Origin: a virus
DNA: 64,000 nucleotides
IMG/VR virus record: IMGVR_UViG_3300009164_000038
Location: 1 to 64,000 of that record
Strand: one strand, 5' to 3'
The position numbers were made by a program, and so were the translations under genes. The notes under the pieces are model-generated. The model made no database searches and was not told where the DNA came from. It saw nothing but the letters and a program-made list of their open reading frames with translations. This document shows, piece after piece, positions 32,561 through 39,759 of the stretch (position 1 is its first letter; each line of letters starts with the position of its first letter).

Positions 32561-32737
32561 ATGTTAAACCAGCTAGCCGGTTATTTCCAAAAGATTTTTC
32601 AGGCATTTGAAAAGCCACAAACTTACGGATCGGCATTAGAAGAATATATTGTTAGACACGCACCACAAAATACATGTGATGTAGATCGTCTGACACGTCA
32701 ATTTGATTTGCATCACGCAGGAAAGGGGTGGATATGA
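32561..32737 (+). CDS. 58-residue protein ending GKGWI
   Basis: Starts at ATG 32561 after AGGAG. It has a helical N-terminus (LAGYFQKIFQAF), then SALEEYIVRHAPQNTCDVDRLTRQFD and a final HHAGKGWI. The pattern EEYIVR..PQN..DV...T.QF is common in tiny phage proteins. It overlaps the next small gene by ATGA, and both end with the same K-G-W-I tetrad, so they may be related or work together. Confidence 0.6.
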   Translation: MLNQLAGYFQKIFQAFEKPQTYGSALEEYIVRHAPQNTCDVDRLTRQFDLHHAGKGWI

Positions 32738-32868
32738 AATTACTTAAATCAATTTATAACTTTTTGGGCGACATGGGCAAAGCCCGTGCAGCTACTCATC
32801 TTGCACAACGTGGTGATCACGCAGGTGCCAAGAGAATCATGATGGAAGACTTTAAAGGGTGGATTTAA
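32734..32868 (+). CDS. 44-residue protein ending KGWI
   Basis: Starts at ATG 32734 within the stop of the previous gene, after AGGAAAGGGG as ribosome site (32719-32728). The sequence is helical, with repeated small residues (GKARAATHLAQRGDHAGAKR) and the C-terminus DFKGWI. No family known. Confidence 0.6.
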   Translation: MKLLKSIYNFLGDMGKARAATHLAQRGDHAGAKRIMMEDFKGWI

Positions 32869-32890
32869 TCCACTAAAAACTGTTTAGCTA

Positions 32891-32919
32891 TTGCATTAAG
32901 TAGCTAAATAAGTTAACAT
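32891..32919 (+). promoter_or_regulatory. promoter, sigma70-like with embedded late box
   Basis: TTGCAT at 32891-32896, 17 bases, TAACAT at 32914-32919; CTAAATA lies inside at 32904-32910. Either may be used before ATG 32938. Confidence 0.5.
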
Positions 32920-32937
32920 ACACACAAGGACACAATT

Positions 32938-33216
32938 ATGTTTACACCCGATTTTTACATCGATCTCTTCCAGTCATCTAAAAGAATGATGACTAACAAA
33001 GTCTACACCGACGATAGACTAAACAAAGTTGCAAATAATTTTATCGATGCTCAAACAGTATTTGGTAAAATGATTGTCAACAACACAATCGAAATGCTCA
33101 CTTATAGCGTCGACTCAATTAGTAAAGTTTTCTATCCTCAAACGGAGGAAAAAACAGTCAAGGCAAAGACTGTCAAAAAATCAGCCAACACAGACATTAA
33201 CACACAAGGAGAATAA
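32938..33216 (+). CDS. small phasin-like helical protein
   Basis: 92 residues. The core is one helical unit with FIDAQTVFGKMIVNNTIEML and a Lys/Thr-rich tail, which resembles phasins (granule-associated helical proteins) in composition. That similarity is weak and may be only general helix pattern. Ribosome site ACAAGGA (32924-32930). The next gene follows by one base after an AAGGAG (33207-33212). Confidence 0.5.
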   Translation: MFTPDFYIDLFQSSKRMMTNKVYTDDRLNKVANNFIDAQTVFGKMIVNNTIEMLTYSVDSISKVFYPQTEEKTVKAKTVKKSANTDINTQGE

Positions 33217-33217
33217 T

Positions 33218-33490
33218 ATGTCAACATTTGAACTACCAAAAACACCAGAAATTAAATTCAACAAAAACGGTTATGAAATCCGCACTGATATCTTAGGCAT
33301 GGCTAAAAGCCTAGTACAAGACGATTTCCATGCTAAATTCCAAGGATGGGAATTGACTGCTACTCGTGACGAGAAGACAGGTCAAATCGTTAGTACAGTA
33401 GCAATGCCAACTTTTCCGGGACTAGACAAAGTTCTAGAAACTGCTGAAAAAATGTACGGTTTTGTAAACCAAGGTACTAGCAAGAAGTAA
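33218..33490 (+). CDS. unknown protein
   Basis: 90 residues from ATG 33218, chosen for the AAGGAG just upstream; longer in-frame starts overlap the previous gene. A compact alpha/beta protein with GYEIRTDILGMAKSLVQDDFHAK at residues 18-40. It may bind the phasin-like neighbour or DNA, but nothing shows it. A strong terminator follows. Confidence 0.6.
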   Translation: MSTFELPKTPEIKFNKNGYEIRTDILGMAKSLVQDDFHAKFQGWELTATRDEKTGQIVSTVAMPTFPGLDKVLETAEKMYGFVNQGTSKK

Positions 33491-33512
33491 AAACTGCTGA
33501 AAAAACCAGCAA

Positions 33513-33541
33513 AAAGTGGGCTTTAGGCCCACTTTGTTGTT
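33513..33541 (+). terminator. rho-independent terminator
   Basis: AAAGTGGGC (33513-33521) pairs exactly with GCCCACTTT (33527-33535) across a five-base loop, followed by TGTTGTTT. A T-rich rather than pure T tail. Confidence 0.75.
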
Positions 33542-33582
33542 TAAAAACAACAAAAAATCTGTAAAAATTCCACAAAAAACGG

Positions 33583-33611
33583 TTGACTGCTAGCCCGAAA
33601 GGCACTATAAT
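33583..33611 (+). promoter_or_regulatory. near-perfect sigma70 promoter
   Basis: TTGACT at 33583-33588, 17 bases, TATAAT at 33606-33611. Starts near 33618, 26 bases before ATG 33644. ACGGAG (33632-33637) is the ribosome site. Confidence 0.8.
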
Positions 33612-33643
33612 ACATACATAGACAGCAACAAACGGAGTTGATT

Positions 33644-33871
33644 ATGAATCTTAATGTTAACGATACAGTTACTTGGACTAGTGCAGCCGGCAATCTCGAA
33701 GGTGTTATCACTAACATTTCGTTGAACCTCAACGCTGCCAACCAAGTTGTTCCTTGGATTGATATCTTAGTTGGTCAGATCGCCGGACATGATTATTCAG
33801 TTCGCCTGTGTGCTACTCATCAAAATCTCAAGGCAATGCGTGTTACTAAACTTGAAATTGAAACTGTTTAA
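33644..33871 (+). CDS. small SH3-like protein
   Basis: 75 residues from ATG 33644; the TTG at 33638 lies too near the ribosome site to be the start. The sequence DTVTWTSAAGNLEGVITNISLN is a beta-hairpin pattern of the KOW/SH3-like kind found in small hypervariable A1-like proteins. It is followed by a second similar-sized gene with the DTVQFRDSRRGMLVRGTVQKI motif, so both may be paralogous small barrels. Confidence 0.55.
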   Translation: MNLNVNDTVTWTSAAGNLEGVITNISLNLNAANQVVPWIDILVGQIAGHDYSVRLCATHQNLKAMRVTKLEIETV

Positions 33872-33894
33872 CCTTTAACTAACTGGAGTCTTTT

Positions 33895-34188
33895 ATGAAC
33901 ATTACTCAAATTAATACCGCTATTATGTTTGGTGATTTTACTAACGATCAGCTGACCAGCATTATTGATGCAGTTAAGTTTGCCCGTGCCCAACTAACAA
34001 AACAGAATCGCCGTGCTCTGGACTTAGGAGATACCGTGCAGTTTCGTGACTCCAGGCGCGGAATGTTAGTACGTGGTACTGTTCAAAAAATTGCCATTAA
34101 GTTCGTCACAGTGCGAACTACCAACGGTCTTTGGAAAGTTCCTGCCAGCATGTTAGAGCTGGTTTTGGATGAGGCTGTAGTAGCCTAA
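33895..34188 (+). CDS. small protein with helical head and SH3-like tail
   Basis: 97 residues. The first 43 are helical (FTNDQLTSIIDAVKFARAQL), the rest is a basic barrel-like segment with GDTVQFRDSRRGMLVRGTVQKIAIKFVTVRT, similar in its core to the KOW pattern and likely to bind RNA or DNA. A 14-bp inverted repeat follows the gene end. Confidence 0.6.
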   Translation: MNITQINTAIMFGDFTNDQLTSIIDAVKFARAQLTKQNRRALDLGDTVQFRDSRRGMLVRGTVQKIAIKFVTVRTTNGLWKVPASMLELVLDEAVVA

Positions 34189-34206
34189 TAGGTGTTGCAA
34201 AAATAC

Positions 34207-34256
34207 TACAATCAATACCCATACAATTGTGCGGGTTATTGATTGTATGCTATAAT
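34207..34256 (+). promoter_or_regulatory. 14-bp inverted repeat overlapping the moxR promoter
   Basis: ACAATCAATACCC-type arm (34207-34220) pairs with GGGTTATTGATTGTA (34233-34247) with one bulged T. The loop (34221-34232) contains TTGTGC (34227-34232), which with an 18-base spacer and TATAAT (34251-34256) forms the promoter. The arrangement places the -35 within the repeat, as for an operator or attenuator. No T-run follows, so it is not a standard terminator. Confidence 0.6.
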
Positions 34257-34284
34257 ACATTTTTATTTAACTTGAAAGGTTATC

Positions 34285-35385
34285 ATGGCTACTCAGATTT
34301 CAGATGCACGTACAGTTACTCCAGTTGAGGCACGTCGTGGTCTCATGCGTTGTTTTAAGAAACAACGACCTGTGTTCTTTTGGGGTCCCCCGGGAATTGG
34401 TAAGAGCGAGCTGGTAGCTGGCATTACTGAAGACTTGGGCGGGCATATGATTGATCTGCGTCTAAGCCAGATGGATCCAACTGACCTGCGCGGCATTCCT
34501 TTCTTCAACAAAGAAAAAAGTAAAATGGATTGGGCTCCTCCTATCGATTTGCCCGACGAAGAAATGGCCAGTCAGTATCCTATTATTGTTCTGTTCCTTG
34601 ATGAGCTAAACTCAGCGGCTCCAAGTGTGCAGGCAGCGGCTTATCAACTTATTCTAAACCGTCGTATCGGCAAGTATGTATTGCCTAAGAATGTTGTTAT
34701 GGTTGCGGCTGGTAATCGCGAAAGCGACAAAGGTGTTACTTTCCGTATGCCTAGTCCATTGAGCAATCGTTTTATTCATATGGAACTACGAGTAGACTTT
34801 GAATCCTGGCAGACATGGGCAGTTAACAACAAGATCCATAAAGATGTGGTTGGTTACTTGAGTTTTGCTAAACAAGACTTGTTCGACTTTGATCCACGCT
34901 CTAGTACACGGTCCTTTGCTACACCACGTTCGTGGGTCTTTGTTAGCGAACTTCTAGACGATGATGATGGCATGGACTCTGGCACTGTTGACTTGATCTC
35001 TGGTGCAGTAGGCGAAGGGCTTGCAGTTAAGTTTATGGCTCATCGTAAAGTAGCAGGTCAGATGCCCGACCCAGTTGAAGTGTTGAAAGGTCGTATTACC
35101 GAACTCAAAATTAAAGAGATCAGTGCTATGTACTCTTTGACTATCAGCTTATGCTATGAGCTCAAAGATTCTTTTGATAAACTGGGTCCAAAGTCAGAAG
35201 AGTGGATTAAGATGACGGATAATTTCTTCCGCTTCATCATGGATAATTTCACTACTGAATTAGTAGTTATGGCATCGCGTATTGCTATTACCACATACGG
35301 CATTCCGTTTGTGCCTGGCAAGATCAAGAACTTTGACGAGTTCCATAAGCGTTTTGGTAAGTACGTGGTTGCCGCAGTTAAATAA
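34285..35385 (+). CDS. MoxR-type AAA+ ATPase
   Basis: 366 residues. Walker A FFWGPPGIGKSEL (about 33-45), Walker B IVLFLDELNSA (about 99-109), followed by VQAAAYQLILNR and VMVAAGNRESD (sensor 1 region), all typical of the MoxR branch. MoxR ATPases act with von Willebrand-factor-A proteins as chaperone pairs to load metals or remodel complexes, as in RavA-ViaA. The VWA partner is the next gene after a terminator and its own promoter. Ribosome site GAAAGG (34273-34278). Confidence 0.9.
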   Translation: MATQISDARTVTPVEARRGLMRCFKKQRPVFFWGPPGIGKSELVAGITEDLGGHMIDLRLSQMDPTDLRGIPFFNKEKSKMDWAPPIDLPDEEMASQYPIIVLFLDELNSAAPSVQAAAYQLILNRRIGKYVLPKNVVMVAAGNRESDKGVTFRMPSPLSNRFIHMELRVDFESWQTWAVNNKIHKDVVGYLSFAKQDLFDFDPRSSTRSFATPRSWVFVSELLDDDDGMDSGTVDLISGAVGEGLAVKFMAHRKVAGQMPDPVEVLKGRITELKIKEISAMYSLTISLCYELKDSFDKLGPKSEEWIKMTDNFFRFIMDNFTTELVVMASRIAITTYGIPFVPGKIKNFDEFHKRFGKYVVAAVK

Positions 35386-35412
35386 AAAAGGGGCGCAAGC
35401 CTCTTTTTTATC
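35384..35412 (+). terminator. rho-independent terminator
   Basis: AAAAAAGGGGC (35384-35394), GCAA tetraloop, GCCTCTTTTTT (35399-35409) with one G-T wobble. It ends the moxR transcript in its last stop codon. Confidence 0.85.
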
Positions 35413-35441
35413 TTGACAAACGGATAAGAATAGTGTATAAT
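35413..35441 (+). promoter_or_regulatory. perfect consensus sigma70 promoter
   Basis: TTGACA (35413-35418), 17 bases, TATAAT (35436-35441); it lies one base after the terminator and drives the VWA gene at 35464. Confidence 0.85.
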
Positions 35442-35463
35442 ACAATTTTAACCAGGATATATT

Positions 35464-36723
35464 ATGTCTGACACTACCCTAGCAGAAAAGCAAAAAGTCG
35501 TTACAGTTACTAATCCCAAGATTGATGCAATTGCCCGCGAAAAACTTATTACAGCTCGTGTAGGTTTGTTATTGCGAGCTGGGTTCTTTGGTAACTTGGC
35601 AACACGGTTAAAATTAATCAATGGTGATAGTTGGTGCTCTACTGCCGCTACCGACGGTCGTAATTTTTGGTACAATAGCGAATTTATTAATCGCCTAAGT
35701 TTAAAAGAATGCGAGTTCTTGTTTGGGCATGAAGTGTTGCATGTGGTATATGATCATTTGGGACGTCGTGAAAATCGTGACCCGGTGCTTAGTAACATTG
35801 CCGCTGACTATTGCGTTAATCAAGATCTAGTAGATCACAATATTGGTCAAAAAATTACCACTGTTCCAATTCTACTAGATCGCAAGTATCGCGGCATGAG
35901 CTACGAGGAAGTCTACGACGACTTGTATAAGAATGCAAAAAAGATCGACATTAAAAAATTAATTGATCAAATGTTGGATGAGCATCTAGACGAAGATGAC
36001 AGTGATGGCAATGGTGATGGTGATCAAGACGGCGATGGCAACGGTCGGCCTAAACTGAGCAAAGACGAACGCAAAGCCATGCGTGACGAAATCAAAGAAG
36101 CAGTATTGCAGGCCGCACAGGCTGCTGGTTCTAATGATTTGCCCGATGGTGTCAAGCGTCTAATTAAAGATATGACTGAGTCGGTTATCGACTGGCGCGA
36201 ATTATTGTTGCAACAGATTCAAAGTACAATCAAAGATGACTACAGCTTTATGCGAGTTAACCGCAGAGGCTGGCATATGGATGCTATCTTGCCAGGTACC
36301 AAGTATGGAGAAACTGTTGATATCTGTGTAGCCATTGATACTTCAGGTAGTATTGGTAACGAAGAACTTAAAATATTCTTAGGAGAAATCCAAGGCATTA
36401 TGGATTCTTATACCGACTACAAAATTAAAGTGTGGTGTTTTGATACTGATGTTCATAATATGCAAGAATTCACACAAGACAACATGAAACAAATTTCCGA
36501 GTACGAGCCAGCAGGTGGCGGTGGCACTTTGTTTGAAGCCAACTTTGAATTCATGAAAGAGAACGGAATTGAGCCTAAGAAGTTGGTTGTGTTCACTGAC
36601 GGTTACCCAAATGGGTCTTGGGGTGATGCCAACTACTGCGATACTGTTTGGATTATTAAAGGTAATGAATCTGCTCAACCACCGTTTGGTATTTGGGCTC
36701 ACTACGAGGATGCAGTCAAATGA
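35464..36723 (+). CDS. VWA-domain protein with HExxH-like head (DUF2201 type)
   Basis: 419 residues. The N-terminal domain carries HEVLH in FGHEVLHVVYDH (about 87-98), the pattern of the predicted metallopeptidase domain of the DUF2201 family. A linker of Asp/Gly repeats (about 175-195) separates it from the VWA domain with the MIDAS motif DTSGSIG (about 291-297). Such proteins partner with MoxR ATPases. The gene is expressed from its own consensus promoter right after moxR, keeping stoichiometry flexible. It overlaps the next gene by ATGA. Confidence 0.85.
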   Translation: MSDTTLAEKQKVVTVTNPKIDAIAREKLITARVGLLLRAGFFGNLATRLKLINGDSWCSTAATDGRNFWYNSEFINRLSLKECEFLFGHEVLHVVYDHLGRRENRDPVLSNIAADYCVNQDLVDHNIGQKITTVPILLDRKYRGMSYEEVYDDLYKNAKKIDIKKLIDQMLDEHLDEDDSDGNGDGDQDGDGNGRPKLSKDERKAMRDEIKEAVLQAAQAAGSNDLPDGVKRLIKDMTESVIDWRELLLQQIQSTIKDDYSFMRVNRRGWHMDAILPGTKYGETVDICVAIDTSGSIGNEELKIFLGEIQGIMDSYTDYKIKVWCFDTDVHNMQEFTQDNMKQISEYEPAGGGGTLFEANFEFMKENGIEPKKLVVFTDGYPNGSWGDANYCDTVWIIKGNESAQPPFGIWAHYEDAVK

Positions 36724-36989
36724 AAATTGTAAATCCAGACTCTGTAAAACGTCTTAAACAAGCTCGTCAAGTAATTACAGACTTACAAATTAAGTTACTA
36801 GATTGTGAGCGTTACTTGGATGATTTGGCTCGCTCAGCTGAGATTTCGATCATGACAAGTCAGCCACATCTATTAAATAGTTTTGTCGAAACTGCAAACG
36901 AGTATCTTAAAGATCGATTGGATTTAGAAGATCTAGCCAACGAAATTGTTTTTAATGACGTTACAATCACTACAGTCATTCCAGATTAA
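36720..36989 (+). CDS. small helical protein coupled to the VWA gene
   Basis: 89 residues, starting at ATG 36720 inside the VWA stop. Helical and acidic-basic mixed, with SVKRLKQARQVITDLQIKLL (coiled-coil-like). No known family. The next gene begins 35 bases before its end. Confidence 0.55.
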   Translation: MKIVNPDSVKRLKQARQVITDLQIKLLDCERYLDDLARSAEISIMTSQPHLLNSFVETANEYLKDRLDLEDLANEIVFNDVTITTVIPD

Positions 36990-37254
36990 TCCGTTAAACG
37001 TACACGGATTACGTAAATTAGATCATTGCCCGCCACATTTTTTTGCGGTGGACTTTGATCTAACCGGGCCTGCTAGTCAGATAGTCAATTGGATATTTGA
37101 AAATCTCGAAGGTAGGTTTTATTTTGGTGATGTAGTATCCATTGCCGATGGTAGCAGTGGATTTTCTATGCGTAAACGTGCCGGATTTGAGATACATAGT
37201 GAAGCATCGTATTTTGCATTGGTGCTGTCAGACATTAATAGTTTTAAATTATAA
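36955..37254 (+). CDS. unknown protein overlapping its neighbour
   Basis: 99 residues from ATG 36955, the nearest reasonable start; a TTG at 36946 is in frame. It overlaps the previous gene by 35 bases in another frame. The protein has a compact domain with VDFDLTGPASQIVNWIFENLEGRFYFGD and FSMRKRAGFEIHSEASYFALVL. It is unknown. The missing ribosome site suggests coupled translation. Confidence 0.5.
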   Translation: MTLQSLQSFQINPLNVHGLRKLDHCPPHFFAVDFDLTGPASQIVNWIFENLEGRFYFGDVVSIADGSSGFSMRKRAGFEIHSEASYFALVLSDINSFKL

Positions 37255-37278
37255 AAATTTATTGGTCGATGGCCATTG

Positions 37279-37292
37279 CACTTAAATAAGTG
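37279..37292. promoter_or_regulatory. 14-base palindrome containing a late-type box
   Basis: CACTTAAATAAGTG is an inverted repeat CACTTA/TAAGTG around AA. It contains TTAAATA (37282-37288) and lies 21 bases before ATG 37313, so it may be a late promoter that is also a protein-binding site. Confidence 0.45.
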
Positions 37293-37312
37293 TATCATCG
37301 GAGAATCAATTT

Positions 37313-37540
37313 ATGTCTGAAGTTTCAAATAACGAATCTAGTGAGATTCCACCAAACACACCAACATTAAGTTTAAACGACCTAAACATAATGTTACAGA
37401 TTATAGAAACTGTAACAAAAAGAGGCGCTTGGAAACCGGACGAATTGTCAAGTGTGGGTGCGTTATACGATCGTATTACAACCTTTATTAATGCAGCTAA
37501 TGTGGCTAAAAACGATGAATCAAGCAATAGCACTACTTAA
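37313..37540 (+). CDS. small conserved phage protein
   Basis: 75 residues with a disordered Ser/Pro-rich head, then LNDLNIMLQIIETVTKRGAWKPDELSSVGALYDRITTFI and a short tail. The helix pair with DELSSVG-LYD-I resembles a small protein of T4-like aquatic phages. Function unknown. Ribosome site CGGAG at 37299-37303. Confidence 0.55.
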   Translation: MSEVSNNESSEIPPNTPTLSLNDLNIMLQIIETVTKRGAWKPDELSSVGALYDRITTFINAANVAKNDESSNSTT

Positions 37541-37551
37541 AGGAAATTATT

Positions 37552-38226
37552 ATGTATAAACATATTGGCAAACATAACAACAAAAAAATTGTATTAATAT
37601 TTAGAACCCTGCCTGGGGAAGATCATATGTGCTTAGTTGCATATAGTGATTTACTTCCAAGAATGTATCACGACACAGTAATGTCGGTTTTAGAAAGTGC
37701 GCCGGGTCAAGCAGCCGAAAGTTTGTCAGATGTCTTATTTAGAAATCTAATGTCCGACGGAACTAACTGTCTAGAAGCATTACATAAAAACGGATTACTT
37801 AAAAAAATCCCAACTAATCAAGTTATACTGACACCCAATAGTACTAGCTCTGTTCGTTTAGATGAAATGAATACAATCTTAAATGAAATGGCACAAGGCG
37901 AAAGTGCAATTAAGCGTCTTGCCGAGTTAGATGCGGATCGCGGAATGACTGGTAAGAAACGTAAACCAGAACCAAGAGAAGTAGGAGTTCCTAGCTCTAG
38001 TAGATCCATTCCTGCGTCTATTCAAGCACCAGCGGACCAAGTGTTAAGTGATGCCGATTTGGCCAAAGACCGAATCAAACAAGCCGAGACTATGAAAGCC
38101 AATGCCGAGCAACTTTTAAAAGAAGCTGATCGTCTGTTAACAGAAGCCGCTGCGCTCGACCCTATAACTGCAAAAAATGTCACTCCCACCAAGAAAAAAG
38201 CCGCGCCCAAAGTTAAAAAAGATTAA
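37552..38226 (+). CDS. unknown protein with basic coiled-coil tail
   Basis: 224 residues. The N-terminal 115 form a folded domain (KHIGKHNNKKIVLIFRTLPGEDHMCLVAYSDLLPRMYHD...), a pattern I recall as conserved in T4-like aquatic phages but unassigned. The middle is a linker with GKKRKPEPREVG, and residues 160-205 form a helix (DRIKQAETMKANAEQLLKEAD). The end is Lys-rich. The next gene starts 50 bases before its end. Confidence 0.6.
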   Translation: MYKHIGKHNNKKIVLIFRTLPGEDHMCLVAYSDLLPRMYHDTVMSVLESAPGQAAESLSDVLFRNLMSDGTNCLEALHKNGLLKKIPTNQVILTPNSTSSVRLDEMNTILNEMAQGESAIKRLAELDADRGMTGKKRKPEPREVGVPSSSRSIPASIQAPADQVLSDADLAKDRIKQAETMKANAEQLLKEADRLLTEAAALDPITAKNVTPTKKKAAPKVKKD

Positions 38227-38518
38227 TGTTTCTCCTCGAGATCAATGGAAAAAAATTCTTAAAGATGTAGAAAAAAATGAAATTCCTATTACGTTACTTC
38301 GGTCACTTAATGTAAATCTAATAGATGGAACTGTAGTTAATATCGATGTTAAAGAATTAATCGACGAGGGAAACGATCCTAGCGCGATCGAAGAAATGTT
38401 AGATTCACGGTTAACAGCCTTGGATCATATTATTGTTGATGTTGACTTTTATGTTGATGTTGACGATGTTGCAAAAGCCATTCAACCTATAACCGACCAA
38501 ATACTTAAAGACCTATGA
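38177..38518 (+). CDS. unknown acidic protein
   Basis: 113 residues. The only in-frame ATG is 38177, inside the previous gene; its first 20 residues are basic. The rest is acidic with VDVDFYVDVDDVAKAI near the end. No ribosome site is obvious, so a non-ATG start nearer to 38226 is possible. It overlaps thyX by ATGA. Confidence 0.5.
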   Translation: MSLPPRKKPRPKLKKINVSPRDQWKKILKDVEKNEIPITLLRSLNVNLIDGTVVNIDVKELIDEGNDPSAIEEMLDSRLTALDHIIVDVDFYVDVDDVAKAIQPITDQILKDL

Positions 38519-39198
38519 ACGTAACTTTAGTTTCATTCTCACAACCCACGACTGAATTTCAACAACAAGGTATTAACGATGCACAAGAGCTAATTGCCTA
38601 CTGTGCTCGTGTAAGCAATCCGTCTAATCAATTCAATACTGAATCTAGTGAGAAACTTATTCGGTATCTGGTTAAACACGCACATTGGAGTCCACTTGAA
38701 ATGGTTTCGGCTTGTGTAGAAATTGAAACCACACGGGATATTGCACGTCAAATTCTTAGGCACCGTAGTTTTAGTTTCCAAGAGTTTAGTCAACGCTATG
38801 CAGACCCTACTAAGGATCTTAGCTTTGTTCTTAGAGAGGCACGCTTACAGGATACCAAGAATAGACAAAACAGCATAGAAATTGATGCTAATGATGCAAA
38901 ACAACAGGGTATTACTGCCGAGTGGAACCGTAGACAGCAACAGGTAATAGATCTAGTACATGAGCATTATTCATGGGCAATAGACCAAGGTATTGCTAAA
39001 GAGCAGGCTAGAGCTATACTGCCCGAAGGTAATACTGTTAGCCGTTTATATATGAATGGCACATTACGTAGCTGGGTTCACTTTATAGAACTACGTAGTG
39101 CAAATGGTACACAAAAAGAACATCAACTTGTAGCATTGGCCTGTGCTAAAGCCATTTCTGCTATATTCCCAATGGCCGAAGAATACGTGTCAGAATAA
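38515..39198 (+). CDS. thyX: flavin-dependent thymidylate synthase ThyX
   Basis: 227 residues. Signature RHRSFSFQEFSQRY (about 82-95) matches the ThyX motif RHRxxSxNExSxRY, with Q-E in place of N-E. The C-terminal SANGTQKEHQ segment also fits. The enzyme makes dTMP with FAD and methylenetetrahydrofolate and supports viral DNA synthesis when the host pool is low. Translation starts in the stop codon of the upstream gene (ATGA). Confidence 0.9.
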   Translation: MNVTLVSFSQPTTEFQQQGINDAQELIAYCARVSNPSNQFNTESSEKLIRYLVKHAHWSPLEMVSACVEIETTRDIARQILRHRSFSFQEFSQRYADPTKDLSFVLREARLQDTKNRQNSIEIDANDAKQQGITAEWNRRQQQVIDLVHEHYSWAIDQGIAKEQARAILPEGNTVSRLYMNGTLRSWVHFIELRSANGTQKEHQLVALACAKAISAIFPMAEEYVSE

Positions 39199-39201
39199 TA
39201 T

Positions 39202-39444
39202 ATGCAAGAGATTGTTGTCCATACATTTCTAGTAGATGCTTGGGCAGAAGATCCTAGTGTGTATGCCTCCGAGCCTCTATACAAATGGGAGACCAGTGAA
39301 GCAGGTCGATGGGTTATGAGACATGCTGTGGAAAAGCCCAGATGGGAACAAGCCATCGACCCCAACAATTACAATTATTTTTTTAAAGTTATTGCTAAGT
39401 TACACCCTGAGGATTTAACTTATTTTTGTTTAAGATGGCTCTGA
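39202..39444 (+). CDS. small protein downstream of thyX
   Basis: 80 residues, Trp-rich, with VVHTFLVDAWAEDPSVYASEPLYKWETSEAGRWVMRHAV. This looks like a conserved T4-like aquatic phage protein of unknown function (small phage proteins with the same E-D-P-x-x-Y, Y-x-W and G-x-W-V-M pattern). It is the last plus-strand gene; the next gene converges one base away. Confidence 0.6.
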   Translation: MQEIVVHTFLVDAWAEDPSVYASEPLYKWETSEAGRWVMRHAVEKPRWEQAIDPNNYNYFFKVIAKLHPEDLTYFCLRWL

Positions 39445-39445
39445 G

Positions 39446-39742
39446 TTATAAAACTGGTCCAGTATTAATAACTGGATTAGAATTTGTTACAAAGATTTGC
39501 TGATCCGGCTCTGGTACTAAATTTTGAATTTCTTCCCAATTTGGTATTCCGGCTGCTAGTGCAGCTTTCCTTTTAACTTCGGCTTCTGGTATAAAACTTT
39601 CTATATATTCATCTAGCTCGGTACCAGTTATATAAAGCCCAGCATCGTTGATTGGTACATTTATTGCTTTATTTCCAAATCCTTCAAACTCAACATATAA
39701 ATGACCTAGAACTTTGTTGAATGCTCTGATGTGATATTTCAT
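39446..39742 (-). CDS. small tail-region protein
   Basis: 98 residues, last gene of the minus-strand tail block. A beta-rich N-terminus (MKYHIRAFNKVLGHLYVEFEGFG...) with a helical middle (IESFIPEAEVKRKAALAAGIPNWEE). It follows the fibre gene at 39760 by 17 bases, with AAAGGA as ribosome site. It might be a tail-fibre chaperone or small fibre part; no known family. Confidence 0.5.
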   Translation of the reverse strand: MKYHIRAFNKVLGHLYVEFEGFGNKAINVPINDAGLYITGTELDEYIESFIPEAEVKRKAALAAGIPNWEEIQNLVPEPDQQIFVTNSNPVINTGPVL

Positions 39743-39759
39743 TTGTGTATTCCTTTATT

